A stretch of DNA of 64,000 nt from Pseudomonas sp. 5P_3.1_Bac2 (GCF_025465995.1 NZ_JANLNY010000006.1:1-64000), one strand, 5' to 3'. Shown: positions 9,084-19,404, numbered from the stretch's first letter. Program-made: numbers and translations. Notes: generated by a model not told the origin, from the letters alone.

Positions 9084-10376
9084 ATGGCCTTTATTGCTCT
9101 CGGTATCAACCATAAGACCGCTTCGGTAGACGTGCGCGAGCGCGTGGCCTTTACACCCGAGCAATTGGTTGAAGCGTTGCGCCAGCTGTGCCGCAGCACC
9201 AGCAGTCGTGAGGCGGCGATCCTCTCGACCTGCAACCGCAGCGAGCTGTATCTGGAGCAGGATCAACTCAGCGTCGATGAAGTGCTTGCCTGGTTGGCCG
9301 ACTATCATCATCTGAGCCTCGAAGAATTGCGCGCCTGCGCCTATATCCATGCTGATGACGAAGCCGTGCGGCATATGATGCGCGTCGCCTCGGGCCTGGA
9401 TTCCATGGTGCTGGGCGAGCCGCAGATTCTCGGTCAGATGAAGTCGGCCTTTGCCGTGGCCCGTGAGGCCGGCACCTTAGGGCCGTTATTGGGACGCTTA
9501 TTTCAGGCGACCTTTAGCACGGCGAAAACCGTGCGTACCGACACCGCCATCGGTGAGAACCCGGTCTCGGTGGCTTTTGCGGCGGTCAGCCTGGCTAAGC
9601 AAATCTTCTCCGACCTCAATCGCAGCCAGGCGCTGCTGATCGGCGCCGGTGAAACCATCAGCCTGGTGGCGCGGCATCTGCACGACCAAGGCATCAAGCG
9701 CATCGTGGTGGCGAACCGCACCTTGGAGCGCGCCAGTAATCTGGCTGAACAATTTGGCGCCCACGCCGTGCTGCTGGCCGATATTCCCGCCGAGTTGGTC
9801 AACAGCGATATCGTCATCAGCTCCACCGCCAGTCAGTTGCCGATTCTCGGCAAGGGCGCGGTAGAGCGCGCGCTGAAACAGCGCAAGCACAAGCCGATCT
9901 TTATGGTCGACATCGCCGTGCCTCGCGACATCGAGCCGGAAGTCGGCGAGCTGGATGATGTGTATCTGTATACCGTCGATGACCTGCATGAGGTCATCGA
10001 AGAAAACCTCAAAAGTCGCCAGGGGGCTGCCTTAGCCGCGGAAGAGCTGGTCAGCGCCGGTGCCCAGGACTTTATGCAGCGCCTGCGCGAGCTGGCGGCA
10101 GTGGATGTGCTCAAGGCCTATCGGCAACAGGCCGAGCGCCTGCGTGACGAAGAGCTGCAAAAGGCTCAGCGCCTGCTGGCCAACGGCAGCAGTGCCGATG
10201 AGGTGTTGGCGCAACTGGCCCGTGGCCTGACCAATAAACTGCTGCATGCACCCAGCGTGCAGTTGAAGAAATTTTCTGCCGCCGGGCGCTTCGATGCGCT
10301 GGGCGTCGCTCAAGAACTGTTTGCCCTCGATGAGGGCGCCTCGCTCAGCGCGATTAATAAATCCAGCGCTCAATAA
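9084..10376 (+). CDS. hemA: Glutamyl-tRNA reductase
   Basis: A 430-residue GluTR, the first step of C5 tetrapyrrole synthesis, reducing Glu-tRNA to glutamate-1-semialdehyde. The N-terminal catalytic domain contains STCNRSELY with the active Cys at residue 50. An NADPH-binding domain follows (LIGAGETI). The C-terminal part is the helical dimerisation domain. [13 protein letters not shown] is the usual start. The gene heads a rightward cluster hemA-prfA-prmC-moeB-murI, 13 bases ahead of prfA, and diverges from the TPR-lolB-ispE operon. Confidence 0.97.
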   Translation: MAFIALGINHKTASVDVRERVAFTPEQLVEALRQLCRSTSSREAAILSTCNRSELYLEQDQLSVDEVLAWLADYHHLSLEELRACAYIHADDEAVRHMMRVASGLDSMVLGEPQILGQMKSAFAVAREAGTLGPLLGRLFQATFSTAKTVRTDTAIGENPVSVAFAAVSLAKQIFSDLNRSQALLIGAGETISLVARHLHDQGIKRIVVANRTLERASNLAEQFGAHAVLLADIPAELVNSDIVISSTASQLPILGKGAVERALKQRKHKPIFMVDIAVPRDIEPEVGELDDVYLYTVDDLHEVIEENLKSRQGAALAAEELVSAGAQDFMQRLRELAAVDVLKAYRQQAERLRDEELQKAQRLLANGSSADEVLAQLARGLTNKLLHAPSVQLKKFSAAGRFDALGVAQELFALDEGASLSAINKSSAQ

Positions 10377-10389
10377 GTAAAGGTCTGCA

Positions 10390-11472
10390 ATGAAAGCGTC
10401 ACTGATTAAAAAACTCGACCTGTTGCAGGATCGGTTCGAAGAGCTGACTGCGCTGCTTGGCGATGCCGAGGTGATTAGCAATCAGACCCAATTCCGCGCC
10501 TATTCCAAGGAGTACGCGGAAATTGAACCAGTCAATCAGGCCTTTGCTGCGCTACGTAAGGTGCAAGCCGATTTAGCTGGCGCCCAGGAAATGCTCAAAG
10601 ACAGCGACCCTGATTTGCGCGAAATGGCGGAAGAAGAAGTGGCCAGCGCCAAGGAACAGTTGGTTGAGCTGGAAGCCACTTTGCAGCGCATGCTGCTGCC
10701 TAAAGACCCTAACGATGGCCGCAACGTGTTCCTCGAAGTCCGCGCCGGCACTGGCGGTGACGAGGCGGCGATTTTCTCCGGCGACCTGTTCCGCATGTAT
10801 TCGCGCTACGCCGAGAAGCAAGGCTGGCGCGTCGAAGTGCTGTCGGCCAGCGAAGGCGAGCACGGCGGCTATAAAGAAGTGATTGCCCGGGTTGAAGGCG
10901 ACAACGTCTACGGCAAGCTCAAATTCGAGTCCGGCGCCCACCGTGTGCAGCGTGTGCCGGAAACCGAATCCCAAGGCCGCATCCACACCTCGGCGTGCAC
11001 CGTGGCGGTATTGCCTGAGCCCGATGAGCAGATGGCCATTGATATCAACCCGGCGGATCTGCGCGTGGACACCTACCGTTCCTCCGGCGCGGGTGGCCAG
11101 CACGTTAACACCACCGATTCGGCGATCCGTATCACCCACATTCCCACCGGCACTGTGGTCGAATGTCAGGAAGAGCGCTCGCAGCATAAGAACCGCGCTA
11201 AGGCCATGGCCTGGCTGGCGGCTAAGCTCAAAGACCAGCAGGAAGCCGCCGCGCACAAAGAAATTTCTGACTCGCGCAAATTGCTGGTCGGCTCCGGTGA
11301 TCGTTCCGAGCGCATCCGTACCTATAACTTCCCCCAGGGGCGGGTGACCGATCACCGCATCAACCTGACCTTGTATTCGCTCAACGAAGTGATTGCCGGT
11401 GGCGTCGAGGCTGTCATCGAGCCGTTGTTGGTGGAATATCAGGCCGATCAGTTGGCCGCGCTCGGCGACTAA
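10390..11472 (+). CDS. prfA: Peptide chain release factor 1
   Basis: A 360-residue class I release factor. The stop-codon-reading tripeptide is PET within [10 protein letters not shown], the PxT type of RF1 that reads UAA and UAG. The catalytic GGQ lies in [12 protein letters not shown] near residue 235. Length equals that of E. coli RF1. The next gene, prmC, encodes the methyltransferase that modifies the GGQ glutamine, so enzyme and substrate are neighbours. It starts 13 bases after hemA. Confidence 0.98.
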   Translation: MKASLIKKLDLLQDRFEELTALLGDAEVISNQTQFRAYSKEYAEIEPVNQAFAALRKVQADLAGAQEMLKDSDPDLREMAEEEVASAKEQLVELEATLQRMLLPKDPNDGRNVFLEVRAGTGGDEAAIFSGDLFRMYSRYAEKQGWRVEVLSASEGEHGGYKEVIARVEGDNVYGKLKFESGAHRVQRVPETESQGRIHTSACTVAVLPEPDEQMAIDINPADLRVDTYRSSGAGGQHVNTTDSAIRITHIPTGTVVECQEERSQHKNRAKAMAWLAAKLKDQQEAAAHKEISDSRKLLVGSGDRSERIRTYNFPQGRVTDHRINLTLYSLNEVIAGGVEAVIEPLLVEYQADQLAALGD

Positions 11473-11504
11473 ACTCGCCTGCATCATTAAGGGATCGCCG
11501 AGTT

Positions 11505-12338
11505 ATGCGCAGCATCGAGGATTTGCTCGCCCACACAGAGTTGGCCGACTCGCCCAGCGCGCGCTTGGATGTCGAGCTGCTGTTGGCCGATGCCTTGGGC
11601 AAGCCGCGCAGCTACCTGCACACCTGGCCTGAGCGCGAGCTGGAGGATGCTCAGTTAGCCCAATTCACAGCGGCCATCGAGCGTCGCCGGGCAGGCGAGC
11701 CGGTGGCCTATATCCTCGGCCAGCAAGGCTTTTGGAGCCTGCAGCTGGAAGTGGCGACGCACACCTTGATCCCCCGTCCCGATACCGAACTGCTGGTGGA
11801 GGCCGCTCTCGCGCTGCTGCCGGCCACACCGGCGCAGGTTTTGGATTTAGGCACTGGCACGGGGGCGATTGCCTTGGCTTTGGCCAGCGAGCGTCCGGCT
11901 TGGCAAGTGACCGGGGTGGATCGGGTCAGCGAGGCGGTGCAGCTCGCGCAGCGCAATGGCCAGCGTCTGCAACTGGCCAATGCGCGCTTTGTGACGAGTC
12001 ATTGGTTCAGTGAACTGAGCGGCCAGCGCTACGCCCTGATCGTCAGCAACCCGCCGTATATCGCCGCCGATGACCAGCACTTGGGTCAGGGTGACGTGCG
12101 TTTTGAGCCCAGCAGTGCGCTGGTGGCTGGTGCCGATGGCCTGGACGACATCCGCCTGATCATCGCCCAAGCCCCTGAGTTTCTAAGCCCCGGCGGCTGG
12201 CTGCTGCTGGAGCATGGTTTTGATCAAGCGGCGGCGGTGCGCGACTTGCTCCGTGCCCGTGGCTTTGTACAGGTGGCCAGTCAGCGCGATCTCGGCGGCC
12301 ATGAGCGGATCAGCCTAGGACAGTTTGCCCATGCTTAA
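11505..12338 (+). CDS. prmC: Release-factor glutamine methyltransferase
   Basis: A 277-residue PrmC/HemK protein. It has an N-terminal helical domain, the SAM-binding DLGTGTGAI at residues 114-122, and the NPPY motif at 182-185 that holds the target glutamine. It N5-methylates the GGQ glutamine of RF1 and RF2, using SAM. It lies between prfA and moeB and overlaps the moeB start by 8 bases. Confidence 0.96.
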   Translation: MRSIEDLLAHTELADSPSARLDVELLLADALGKPRSYLHTWPERELEDAQLAQFTAAIERRRAGEPVAYILGQQGFWSLQLEVATHTLIPRPDTELLVEAALALLPATPAQVLDLGTGTGAIALALASERPAWQVTGVDRVSEAVQLAQRNGQRLQLANARFVTSHWFSELSGQRYALIVSNPPYIAADDQHLGQGDVRFEPSSALVAGADGLDDIRLIIAQAPEFLSPGGWLLLEHGFDQAAAVRDLLRARGFVQVASQRDLGGHERISLGQFAHA

Positions 12339-13104
12339 TGCAACCCACTTAAGTGACGAAGAACTGCTGCGTTACAGCCGGCAGATTCTGCTGCAACAGG
12401 TGGATATCGACGGCCAGCTACGTTTGAAGAACAGCCGCGTGCTGATCGTCGGGCTCGGCGGATTGGGTTCGCCGGTGGCGTTGTACCTGGCCGCAGCGGG
12501 GATAGGCGAGCTGCATCTGGCCGACTTCGATACGGTCGATCTGAGCAACCTGCAGCGCCAAGTTATCCACGACAGCGCCAGTATTGGCCTGAGTAAATTG
12601 GACTCAGCGCGTCAGCGCTTGCTGGCGCTAAACCCGGCGCTGCAAATCGTCGGTCATGGTCAAGGCTTAGATGCGGACTCCTTAGGCGTGGCCGTGGCTG
12701 CGGTGGATCTGGTGCTGGATTGCTCGGATAACTTCAGCACCCGTGAGGCCGTGAATGCGGCCTGTGTGCAGGCGCAGGTGCCGTTGGTCAGTGGTGCGGC
12801 GATCCGCCTAGAAGGCCAGCTGTCGGTGTTCGATCCACGGCGCGCCGACAGCCCTTGTTATCACTGCCTGTATGGTCACGGCAGCGAGGCTGAGCTGACC
12901 TGTAGCGAAGCCGGTGTGGTGGGCCCGCTGGTGGGGCTGGTCGGCAGTCTGCAAGCGCTGGAGGCCCTGAAGCTGCTGGCCGGCTTCGGTGAGCCGCTGG
13001 TGGGGCGTTTGCTGCTGATCGATGCCTTGAGCACGCGTTTTCGCGAATTACGGGTCAAGCGTGATCCGGGATGCGTCGTCTGCGGGAGCCACCATGGCCT
13101 CTAA
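12331..13104 (+). CDS. moeB: Molybdopterin-synthase adenylyltransferase
   Basis: A 257-residue E1-like ThiF/MoeB protein. The nucleotide-binding [19 protein letters not shown] is followed by [13 protein letters not shown]. The zinc cysteine pairs are CYHC and CVVC. MoeB adenylates the C-terminus of MoaD before it is sulphurated for molybdopterin synthesis. ATG 12331 has AGGACAG eight bases upstream and overlaps prmC by 8 bases. An upstream TTG in the same frame is disfavoured. ThiF or HesA activity cannot be excluded from sequence, but the MoeB length and Pseudomonas gene order favour this call. Confidence 0.92.
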   Translation: MLNATHLSDEELLRYSRQILLQQVDIDGQLRLKNSRVLIVGLGGLGSPVALYLAAAGIGELHLADFDTVDLSNLQRQVIHDSASIGLSKLDSARQRLLALNPALQIVGHGQGLDADSLGVAVAAVDLVLDCSDNFSTREAVNAACVQAQVPLVSGAAIRLEGQLSVFDPRRADSPCYHCLYGHGSEAELTCSEAGVVGPLVGLVGSLQALEALKLLAGFGEPLVGRLLLIDALSTRFRELRVKRDPGCVVCGSHHGL

Positions 13105-13888
13105 CGCGCCCATTGGGGTGTTTGATTCCGGCGTTGGCGGGTTGTCGGTGCTGCGCGAAATCCGCGCGCTGCTGCCCCATGAGTCGCTGCTGTATGTGGC
13201 CGACAGCGGTCACGTGCCCTATGGCGAAAAGAGCCCGGAATTTATCCGCGAGCGCTGTGGCTTTTTAGCTGAGTTTCTCTTGAAGCAAGGTGCCAAGGCA
13301 CTGGTGGTGGCGTGCAACACCGCCACCGTGGCCGGCGTGGCGCAACTGCGCGAGCTGTATCCGCAGGTGCCGGTGGTGGGCATGGAACCGGCGGTTAAGC
13401 CGGCAGCGGCAGCCACTCGCAGTGGCGTGGTGGGGGTGCTGGCCACCACCGGCACATTAAAAAGTGCCAAGTTTGCCGCTTTATTGGATCGCTTTGCCCA
13501 CGATGTGCGGGTGGTCACCCAGCCTTGTCCGGGCTTGGTTGAGCGTATTGAGGCCGGCGATTTAAGCAGTGCGGCGACCCGTGACTTGCTGCAAGGCTTT
13601 GTCGCGCCGCTGCTGGCCGAAGGCTGCGATACCTTGATCCTCGGCTGTACCCATTACCCCTTTATCAAGCCTTTACTGAGCAGCCTGGTGCCACCGTCGA
13701 TCCAACTGATCGATACCGGCGCCGCCGTGGCGCGACAGGTGCAACGCCTGTTGGCGGCAGGGGATCTGCTGAGTAGCGGGCCTGCGGCTGCCACCGCTTT
13801 TTGGTCCAGCGCCGCGCCGTTAAATATGCAGGCCGTGATGCCGGCGCTGTGGGGGCAAACCGCCCCAGTTAAGGCCTTGCTGCGCTAG
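13094..13888 (+). CDS. murI: Glutamate racemase
   Basis: A 264-residue racemase that makes D-glutamate for peptidoglycan. The two catalytic cysteine motifs are VACNTAT and LGCTHYP, and the N-terminus has [19 protein letters not shown] 13094 follows GGGAG and lies within the last 11 bases of moeB. The frame is open a further 11 codons upstream inside moeB, which is ignored. It is the last gene of the hemA cluster. Confidence 0.96.
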   Translation: MASNAPIGVFDSGVGGLSVLREIRALLPHESLLYVADSGHVPYGEKSPEFIRERCGFLAEFLLKQGAKALVVACNTATVAGVAQLRELYPQVPVVGMEPAVKPAAAATRSGVVGVLATTGTLKSAKFAALLDRFAHDVRVVTQPCPGLVERIEAGDLSSAATRDLLQGFVAPLLAEGCDTLILGCTHYPFIKPLLSSLVPPSIQLIDTGAAVARQVQRLLAAGDLLSSGPAAATAFWSSAAPLNMQAVMPALWGQTAPVKALLR

Positions 13889-14193
13889 CGCAGCCCTGGC
13901 AAATCTCGTCAATCCTGTTGGTTTTACTGCTGGCCAGTGGCGATTCGCTGCTCGGGCCCAGGCTGAATTATAGGTTTGGATTTGTTCTGTTAGTCAGGCG
14001 AATAGGAGAAATCTAAGGTTTTTACCTGTGTAAATAAGACAGTTTTCGGGCATATCCTGACAATGCTAATTCTTTTGTTTGAATGTAGGGCATGGATTTG
14101 TGCGGTTGTGGTGCTATATTTTTTAGCGGCTGAGCCGGTCAACTCCGGCAAACGTGCAGAGAGCAATTGATAACAGGTAAAGGGATATTTGCC
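13889..14193. other. Intergenic region before pagL
   Basis: About 305 bases without a gene. The second half is markedly AT-richer than the neighbourhood. A possible -10 element TATATT lies at 14115-14120, but no matching -35 was found at standard spacing. No clear terminator for murI was found. This segment presumably carries the pagL promoter and its regulatory sites. Confidence 0.45.
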
Positions 14194-14709
14194 ATGATTA
14201 AAGTCTTCACTCTGGCGGGACTTGCTGCATTAGCTTTAGGCCAAGCCAGCGCGGCCCATGCGTTGGATCTGAGTTTAGATATTGGTCAAACCGGTGATTC
14301 CACCATGACCTATCGACTGGGCACTCAATTCGATTTCAACCGCACTTGGTTCAATAGCCGTGTCGGTCACCTCAGCGGTTACTGGGACGCTGCTTACACC
14401 TACTGGGATGGCGATGACACCGCGAGCAATCACAGCCTGTCGTTAAGCCCGGTGTTCGTTTATGAATTTGCCGGTGAAACGGTCAAACCTTATATCGAGG
14501 CGGGGATCGGCGTAGCCGCCTTCTCCAGCACGGAGCTTGAGTCCAATAAGCTCGGCTCGTCCTTCCAGTTTGAAGATCGCATCGGTCTGGGCCTGCGCTT
14601 TAATGGCCAGGAGATAGGCGTGCGCGCCATGCACTATTCCAACGCCGGGATCAAAGAGCCGAACGACGGGGTGGAAAGCTACACCCTGCATTACCGCATC
14701 AAGTTCTAG
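14194..14709 (+). CDS. pagL: Lipid A 3-O-deacylase PagL
   Basis: A 171-residue outer-membrane beta-barrel enzyme. The Sec signal ends at about residue 23 (ASAAHA|LDLSL). The C-terminal catalytic motif is M-H-Y-S-N-A-G, with His147 and Ser149, followed by Glu161 in DGVESY. This matches the His-Ser-Glu triad of Pseudomonas PagL. It removes the 3-O acyl chain from lipid A in the outer membrane. The C-terminal residue is Phe (YRIKF), usual for Bam-assembled barrels. ATG 14194 has AAGGGA upstream. An upstream TTG in frame would spoil the signal peptide. Confidence 0.95.
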   Translation: MIKVFTLAGLAALALGQASAAHALDLSLDIGQTGDSTMTYRLGTQFDFNRTWFNSRVGHLSGYWDAAYTYWDGDDTASNHSLSLSPVFVYEFAGETVKPYIEAGIGVAAFSSTELESNKLGSSFQFEDRIGLGLRFNGQEIGVRAMHYSNAGIKEPNDGVESYTLHYRIKF

Positions 14710-14731
14710 GCAGCCAAGCTGTAGGCGGCAG

Positions 14732-14758
14732 AAAAACCGGGTTTAGCCCGGTTTTTTT
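14732..14758 (+). terminator. Bidirectional terminator between pagL and the YkgJ gene
   Basis: A 10-bp stem AAAAACCGGG (14732-14741) / CCCGGTTTTT (14747-14756) with loop TTTAG and extra T residues, 23 bases after pagL. The symmetric A and T runs let it serve the converging gene at 14771-15082 too. Confidence 0.92.
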
Positions 14759-14770
14759 AGGCGTGCAGTT

Positions 14771-15082
14771 TTAGCGGTAAATAGTCGTGAGGTTGCTGCG
14801 TTCTTGCAGGCACTCTTCTGACGCTTCGGCAAACTCACGGCAAATCAGCGGACGTTGGGCGTAGATGGTGCAGCGCATGCTGTCGCGATCCAGCGCCGCA
14901 CACCAGCCATCATCCAAGCGCAGCATCACTTCACCGCCCCATTGATCGGTATCGATAAAGCGCGGCGGCACGCCGGTGTCGCTGATCAACAGCACTTCCA
15001 GCTGACAACAACAGGCGGCGCAGTTGCTGCAGCTGACGGCGGGTTCGGCGGGCAGTTGGAGGTGGGGAATGCTTGAGCTCAT
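14771..15082 (-). CDS. YkgJ-family cysteine-cluster protein
   Basis: A 103-residue protein with the cluster CSNCAACCCQLEV near the N-terminus and further cysteines in WCAALDR, RCTIY, LICREF and EECLQ. This is the CxxCxxCC pattern of YkgJ-type proteins, thought to bind zinc or iron-sulphur. The function is not known. It lies between pagL and phrB and shares the terminator hairpin with pagL. Confidence 0.85.
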   Translation of the reverse strand: MSSSIPHLQLPAEPAVSCSNCAACCCQLEVLLISDTGVPPRFIDTDQWGGEVMLRLDDGWCAALDRDSMRCTIYAQRPLICREFAEASEECLQERSNLTTIYR

Positions 15083-15160
15083 GGCGCACAGTGTACGTCA
15101 TGGCGCAGCCCGACAGTTTGCACTACGCCGCAAGTGACGTTGAGGTCCGCGCCGCAGGTA

Positions 15161-16591
15161 TTAGTCTCTGGGTAGATGCTTGAGGCTTTTAAACGCCGCG
15201 AGGGCGCGCTGCCGGCTCTCTGCCAAGTCGACCATCGGCGCGGGATATTCGCCACGCTCCTTGCTTGCCGCCAGCAGCTTGGGGTTATGCAACACCTTGG
15301 GTGGCAGGTGCGCTAACTCGGGCAGCCAGTGCTTGATGAATTTGCCTTGCGGGTCGAATTTTTGCGCCTGGCTAAAAGGGTTGAAAATCCGGAAATAAGG
15401 CACCGAATCAGTGCCGGTGGACGCGCTCCACTGCCAACCGCCGTTATTGGCGGCGAAGTCGCCGTCGATCAAATGACGCATAAAAAAGCGTTCGCCTTCG
15501 CGCCAGTTGAGCAGCAGGTTTTTCGTCAGAAACATCGCTACGACCATGCGCAGGCGGTTGTGCATCCAGCCGCAAGCGAGCAATTGGCGTATCGCTGCAT
15601 CCACCAACGGCACACCGGTGCGGCCCTGTTGCCAGGCCAGTAGCTCGTCCGGGGCATGGCGCCAGGGCAGGGCCTCGGTTTCCGGGCGAAAGGCGCGCTG
15701 CATCGACAGGCGTGGGTAGCCAACCAGGATGTGTTGATAAAACTCACGCCACAGCAGCTCGTTGAGCCAAGTGCTAACGCCTTCATTGCCGCTGGCGAAT
15801 TCCCCTTGGTTGGCGCGCAGAGCGGCGTGCAGACATTGCCGTGGCGACAGCACGCCAGCGGCTAAATAGACGCCGAGTTGGCTAGTGCCGGCCACGGCCG
15901 GGTGGTCGCGTTGCTCGGCGTAGTGATCAATGGAGCTGGCGCAAAAATCCTCTAAGCGCGCCTGCGCCTGCTCTTCACCTGCCGGCCAGAGTACGCGAAT
16001 GCGCTGATTGCTAAAGCTGAAGCCGGCGACCTGTTCAGGTACGGCATCGCTGCTGATGCCAGTGCTGGTTTGCCGCGCAGGCTGGGCGAGCACTGCCGGC
16101 AGGCTCAGTTGCAGGCGTTGCTGACAGGCTTTACGAAACTGCCCGTAAACCTGAAAGAAACCGCCGCTCTTGGTCAAAATCGTACCGGGGGCAAACAGCA
16201 CGGCATCCAGATAAGAGTGAGCGCTGATGCCCTGCGCTTGCAAGGCCGCGACCACGCTCTGGTCGCGGCGCTGCTCATTGAGTGGGTACTGCTGGTTGAA
16301 ATGCAGCGCCGTCACCGCGTACTGCTGACAGACTTGGCTGAGCACTGCGGCACAGCCTGCGTAATCATCCACCTGGCGAATCAGCAGCGGTATGTTGAGG
16401 CTCGCCAGTTGTGTGCTGAGCAGGCGCAAGTTACGCAGCCAAAAATCCACCTTGGCCGGCGCCTCATCGTGCTGACGCCACTGCCCGGCCGTGATCAGGT
16501 AGATCGCCAGCGCCGGGCCGCTGGCCACTGCGGCGTGCAGGGCGCTGTTGTCGTGCAGGCGCAGGTCGTGACGTAGCCAAAGCAGTTGCAT
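15161..16591 (-). CDS. phrB: Deoxyribodipyrimidine photolyase
   Basis: A 476-residue class I CPD photolyase. The N-terminal antenna-binding alpha/beta domain begins LLWLRHDLRLHDN. The C-terminal FAD-binding domain contains WLNELLWREFY, the WMHNRLRM stretch, and WQWSASTGTDSVPYFRIFNP, including the electron-transfer tryptophans. It repairs UV-induced pyrimidine dimers with light energy. ATG 16591 has AGGAAG upstream. It is divergent from hemH across a 231-base region. Confidence 0.95.
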   Translation of the reverse strand: MQLLWLRHDLRLHDNSALHAAVASGPALAIYLITAGQWRQHDEAPAKVDFWLRNLRLLSTQLASLNIPLLIRQVDDYAGCAAVLSQVCQQYAVTALHFNQQYPLNEQRRDQSVVAALQAQGISAHSYLDAVLFAPGTILTKSGGFFQVYGQFRKACQQRLQLSLPAVLAQPARQTSTGISSDAVPEQVAGFSFSNQRIRVLWPAGEEQAQARLEDFCASSIDHYAEQRDHPAVAGTSQLGVYLAAGVLSPRQCLHAALRANQGEFASGNEGVSTWLNELLWREFYQHILVGYPRLSMQRAFRPETEALPWRHAPDELLAWQQGRTGVPLVDAAIRQLLACGWMHNRLRMVVAMFLTKNLLLNWREGERFFMRHLIDGDFAANNGGWQWSASTGTDSVPYFRIFNPFSQAQKFDPQGKFIKHWLPELAHLPPKVLHNPKLLAASKERGEYPAPMVDLAESRQRALAAFKSLKHLPRD

Positions 16592-16744
16592 GGGGCTTCC
16601 TAAATGAAGGCGAGTGCCATGCAGTTTATCCGCAAGTGAGGATTGGGGGCTGCACTGCGCCGCGCAGTGGCTGTCGGACAGTTATAGTAAGGGCCTAATT
16701 GACCTGATTGATTTTCATCTACAGCCTAAGACCAGTCGGCTCCT

Positions 16745-16750
16745 TATAAT
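16745..16750 (+). promoter_or_regulatory. Possible -10 element upstream of hemH
   Basis: A perfect TATAAT lies 73 bases before the hemH start, followed by GCCGCC. No good -35 hexamer is present at 16-18 bases. The TTGACC at 16699-16704 is 40 bases away and too far. This is a tentative promoter mark. Confidence 0.35.
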
Positions 16751-16822
16751 GCCGCCCCATTAGCTGTTACCCATATGTTTAGGCCCGGTGCTTTGCCGGG
16801 TCGCCATTTGTTAGGACCTGCC

Positions 16823-17842
16823 ATGACCGATCATGCGCTGTTGCTGGTAAACCTCGGCTCGCCGGACTCGACTTCGGTGGCGGACGTGCGCCGTTACCTC
16901 AATCAGTTTTTGATGGATCCCTATGTGATCGATCTGCCGTGGCCGGTGCGGCGTCTGTTGGTTTCGCTGATCCTGATTAAACGTCCAGCTGCCTCGGCCC
17001 ATGCCTACGCCTCGATCTGGTGGGACGAGGGCTCGCCGCTGGTGGTGCTCAGCCGGCGCCTGCAACAGGCCATGCGCGCTACTTGGTCGCACGGTCCGGT
17101 GGAGCTGGCCATGCGTTACGGCCAACCGTCGATTGAAAGCACCCTGAAGCGTTTAGCCGGACAAGGCATTCGCCGGGTGACGTTGGCGCCGTTGTATCCG
17201 CAGTTTGCCGACAGCACGGTGACCACCGTGGTGCAGGAGGCCAAACGCGTGGTGGCGCAGCATCAGCTGGATATTCAGTTCAGCACCTTGGCGCCGTTCT
17301 ACGACCAGCCGGTGTACCTCGACGCCTTGGTGGCAAGCGCCAAGTCCTATCTGCAACAGGATTTCGATCATTTGCTGCTGAGCTTCCACGGTATCCCCGA
17401 GAGCCACATTCGCAAGCTGGTCGACCCCATTGATCCGCAGCACGACCTCACCGCCAGCAGCAGTGTCGGGGTCAGCCCGCAGGTGCTGGAGAAGTGTTAC
17501 CGCAGCCAATGCCTGCGCACTGCCGAGCAGTTTGCCGCGCGCATGGGCCTGCGCCCTGAGCAGTGGTCGGTGGCGTTTCAGTCGCGCTTGGGCAAGGCCA
17601 AGTGGATCGAACCCTACACCGATGCAACCCTCGATACCTTGGCCAAGCAAGGGGTGAAGAAGCTGCTGGTGATGTGCCCGGCGTTCGTGGCCGACTGCAT
17701 CGAAACCTTGGAAGAAATCGGTATTCGCGGCCAAGAGCAGTTTGTCGAGGCCGGTGGCGAGAGCTTGCAGCTGGTGCCTTGTGTCAATGACCATCCTGAG
17801 TGGGTCACGGCCTTGACCCAGTTGTGTGAGCGCGCGGAATAA
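16823..17842 (+). CDS. hemH: Ferrochelatase
   Basis: A 339-residue protein that inserts Fe2+ into protoporphyrin IX, the last step of protohaem synthesis. Family motifs are LLVNLGSPD at the N-terminus, the metal-site [12 protein letters not shown] with the conserved His, the '[16 protein letters not shown]' region and [18 protein letters not shown] 16823 follows TTAGGACC. A frame extension of 16 codons upstream has no support. It is divergent from phrB. Confidence 0.97.
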   Translation: MTDHALLLVNLGSPDSTSVADVRRYLNQFLMDPYVIDLPWPVRRLLVSLILIKRPAASAHAYASIWWDEGSPLVVLSRRLQQAMRATWSHGPVELAMRYGQPSIESTLKRLAGQGIRRVTLAPLYPQFADSTVTTVVQEAKRVVAQHQLDIQFSTLAPFYDQPVYLDALVASAKSYLQQDFDHLLLSFHGIPESHIRKLVDPIDPQHDLTASSSVGVSPQVLEKCYRSQCLRTAEQFAARMGLRPEQWSVAFQSRLGKAKWIEPYTDATLDTLAKQGVKKLLVMCPAFVADCIETLEEIGIRGQEQFVEAGGESLQLVPCVNDHPEWVTALTQLCERAE

Positions 17843-17851
17843 GCCCGTTGA

Positions 17852-17885
17852 GCGCGCCTGTCACTCCAAAGAGTGAATGGCGCGC
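17852..17885 (+). terminator. Bipartite hairpin after hemH
   Basis: GCGCGCC (17852-17858) pairs with GGCGCGC (17879-17885), enclosing a second stem CACTC (17862-17866) / GAGTG (17871-17875). It lies 10 bases beyond the hemH stop. No T-run follows, so it may be a weak terminator or an mRNA-end protecting structure. Confidence 0.55.
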
Positions 17886-17992
17886 GCGGCGCTGATAGTC
17901 CCTGTGGGCGATACTCAGCGCCCAGCGTCTGCGCCTAAGCTGGGCGTTCCCTAAATGTCGTGCGCCGCGGTTGCGGTGTCGAGGAACTGCCA

Positions 17993-19324
17993 GTGCTCAA
18001 GCAAAATAATAATTATCCCTCCAGCTCACGGGCTTGGATAACAGTGGCCATTTTGATGGTGGCCTACGTGCTGTCCTTTATCGACCGGCAAATTCTTAAC
18101 TTGCTGGTGGGGCCAATTCGCCGCGACCTGATGATCAGCGACACGCAAATGAGCTTGCTGATGGGCCTGTCGTTCGCGCTGTTTTACACCATCTGCGGCA
18201 TCCCGCTGGGACGCTTGGCCGACACTAAAAGTCGTCGCGGCCTGATTGCCATCGGCGTTTTATTTTGGAGTGCGGCGACCGCCGCCTGCGGTATGGCCAA
18301 GCTGTATTGGCAGTTTTTAATCTGTCGGATCGGCGTAGGCGTAGGCGAGGCGGCGTTGTCGCCGGCGGCGTATTCGCTGATCGCCGATAGCTTCCCGGCT
18401 GAACGCCGCGCCACGGCCATTAGCGTGTATTCGATGGGCGTTTACCTGGGCTCGGGCATCGCCTTCTTACTCGGCGGTTTGGTGATTCAGTTCGCTTCGG
18501 CTCAAGGCAATGTGCTGTTGCCGGTATTCGGCGAAGTGCGTCCGTGGCAGTTGATCTTCCTGATTTTGGGCGGTGCTGGCGTGCTCTTCACCTTGCTCAT
18601 GCTTGCCGTCAGAGAGCCCGCACGGCGTGGCGTTGGGGCAGGGGTGGCGGTGCCTCTGGCAGAAGTTGGCCGCTACATTCGCGCTAATCGGCGCACCGTG
18701 CTGTGCCATAACGTCGGTTTCGCCGGTTTGTCTTTTGCGGGTTACGGCAGTGCGGCCTGGGTGCCCACGTTCTTTGTCCGTACCTATGGCTGGGATGCCG
18801 GCCAGGTGGGGATCGTTTACGGCAGCATCGTGGCCGTATTTGGTTGCCTAGGGATTGTTTTCGGTGGCCGTTTGGCTGACTGGATGACCAAGCGTGGCAG
18901 TGCCGATGCCAACATGCGCGTAGGTCTGTATGCCGCCTTGGGGGCATTGCCTAGCGTCGCGGCCTTCCCGCTGATGGATAACGCCGTATGGGCCGCCGCC
19001 TTGCTGGCTCCGACTGTGTTTTTCCTGAGCATGCCGTTTGGCGTGGCGCCTGCGGCCATCCAAGACATCATGCCCAACTCCATGCGCGGTCAAGCATCGG
19101 CCATCTACCTGTTTGTGATTACCTTGCTCGGCCTTGGCATTGGCCCTACGGCGGTGGCGCTGGTGACGGACTATGTGTTCGCCGACGATCAGGCCCTGCG
19201 CTATTCGCTGTTAATCGTCAGCGTGCTGGCTGTAGTCGCGTCGATCATCTTGCTGGCGATGGGGCTTAAGCCTTACCGCGAAAGCCTCGCGCGCTTACAA
19301 GCCTGGGCTGGACGCGAGGTCTGA
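17993..19324 (+). CDS. MFS transporter, spinster-like
   Basis: A 443-residue inner-membrane protein with about 12 predicted membrane segments. The first segment motif (YVLSFIDRQILNLLVGPIRRDL) and 'SLLMGLSFALFYTICGIPLGRLAD' resemble spinster-family MFS permeases. The motif GRLADTKSRR is the cytoplasmic loop 2-3 signature, and VGEAALSPAAYSLIAD is the TM5-type motif. The substrate is not predictable, though organic anions or lipids are possible. GTG 17993 has GAGGAA seven bases upstream and is preferred to a GTG 11 codons earlier. Confidence 0.85.
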   Translation: MLKQNNNYPSSSRAWITVAILMVAYVLSFIDRQILNLLVGPIRRDLMISDTQMSLLMGLSFALFYTICGIPLGRLADTKSRRGLIAIGVLFWSAATAACGMAKLYWQFLICRIGVGVGEAALSPAAYSLIADSFPAERRATAISVYSMGVYLGSGIAFLLGGLVIQFASAQGNVLLPVFGEVRPWQLIFLILGGAGVLFTLLMLAVREPARRGVGAGVAVPLAEVGRYIRANRRTVLCHNVGFAGLSFAGYGSAAWVPTFFVRTYGWDAGQVGIVYGSIVAVFGCLGIVFGGRLADWMTKRGSADANMRVGLYAALGALPSVAAFPLMDNAVWAAALLAPTVFFLSMPFGVAPAAIQDIMPNSMRGQASAIYLFVITLLGLGIGPTAVALVTDYVFADDQALRYSLLIVSVLAVVASIILLAMGLKPYRESLARLQAWAGREV

Positions 19325-19330
19325 GGCACG

Positions 19331-19357
19331 CCTGGGGCAGCGTCGCGCTGCCCCAGG
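19331..19357. terminator. Hairpin between converging MFS and secreted-protein genes
   Basis: A perfect 12-bp stem CCTGGGGCAGCG (19331-19342) / CGCTGCCCCAGG (19346-19357) with a TCG loop, 7 bases after the MFS stop and before the end of the leftward gene at 19405. There is no T-run on either side. It is a likely convergent transcript-end structure. Confidence 0.6.
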
Positions 19358-19404
19358 GCCAAGTTGACTGACCTGGCTGACTGCCGATCATCAGCCTGCA
19401 CCGC

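Noticed and set aside
16699..16750. TTGACC and TATAAT as a promoter pair for hemH
   Set aside because: The spacing is about 40 bases, far beyond the normal 16-18, so only the -10 was kept as a tentative mark.
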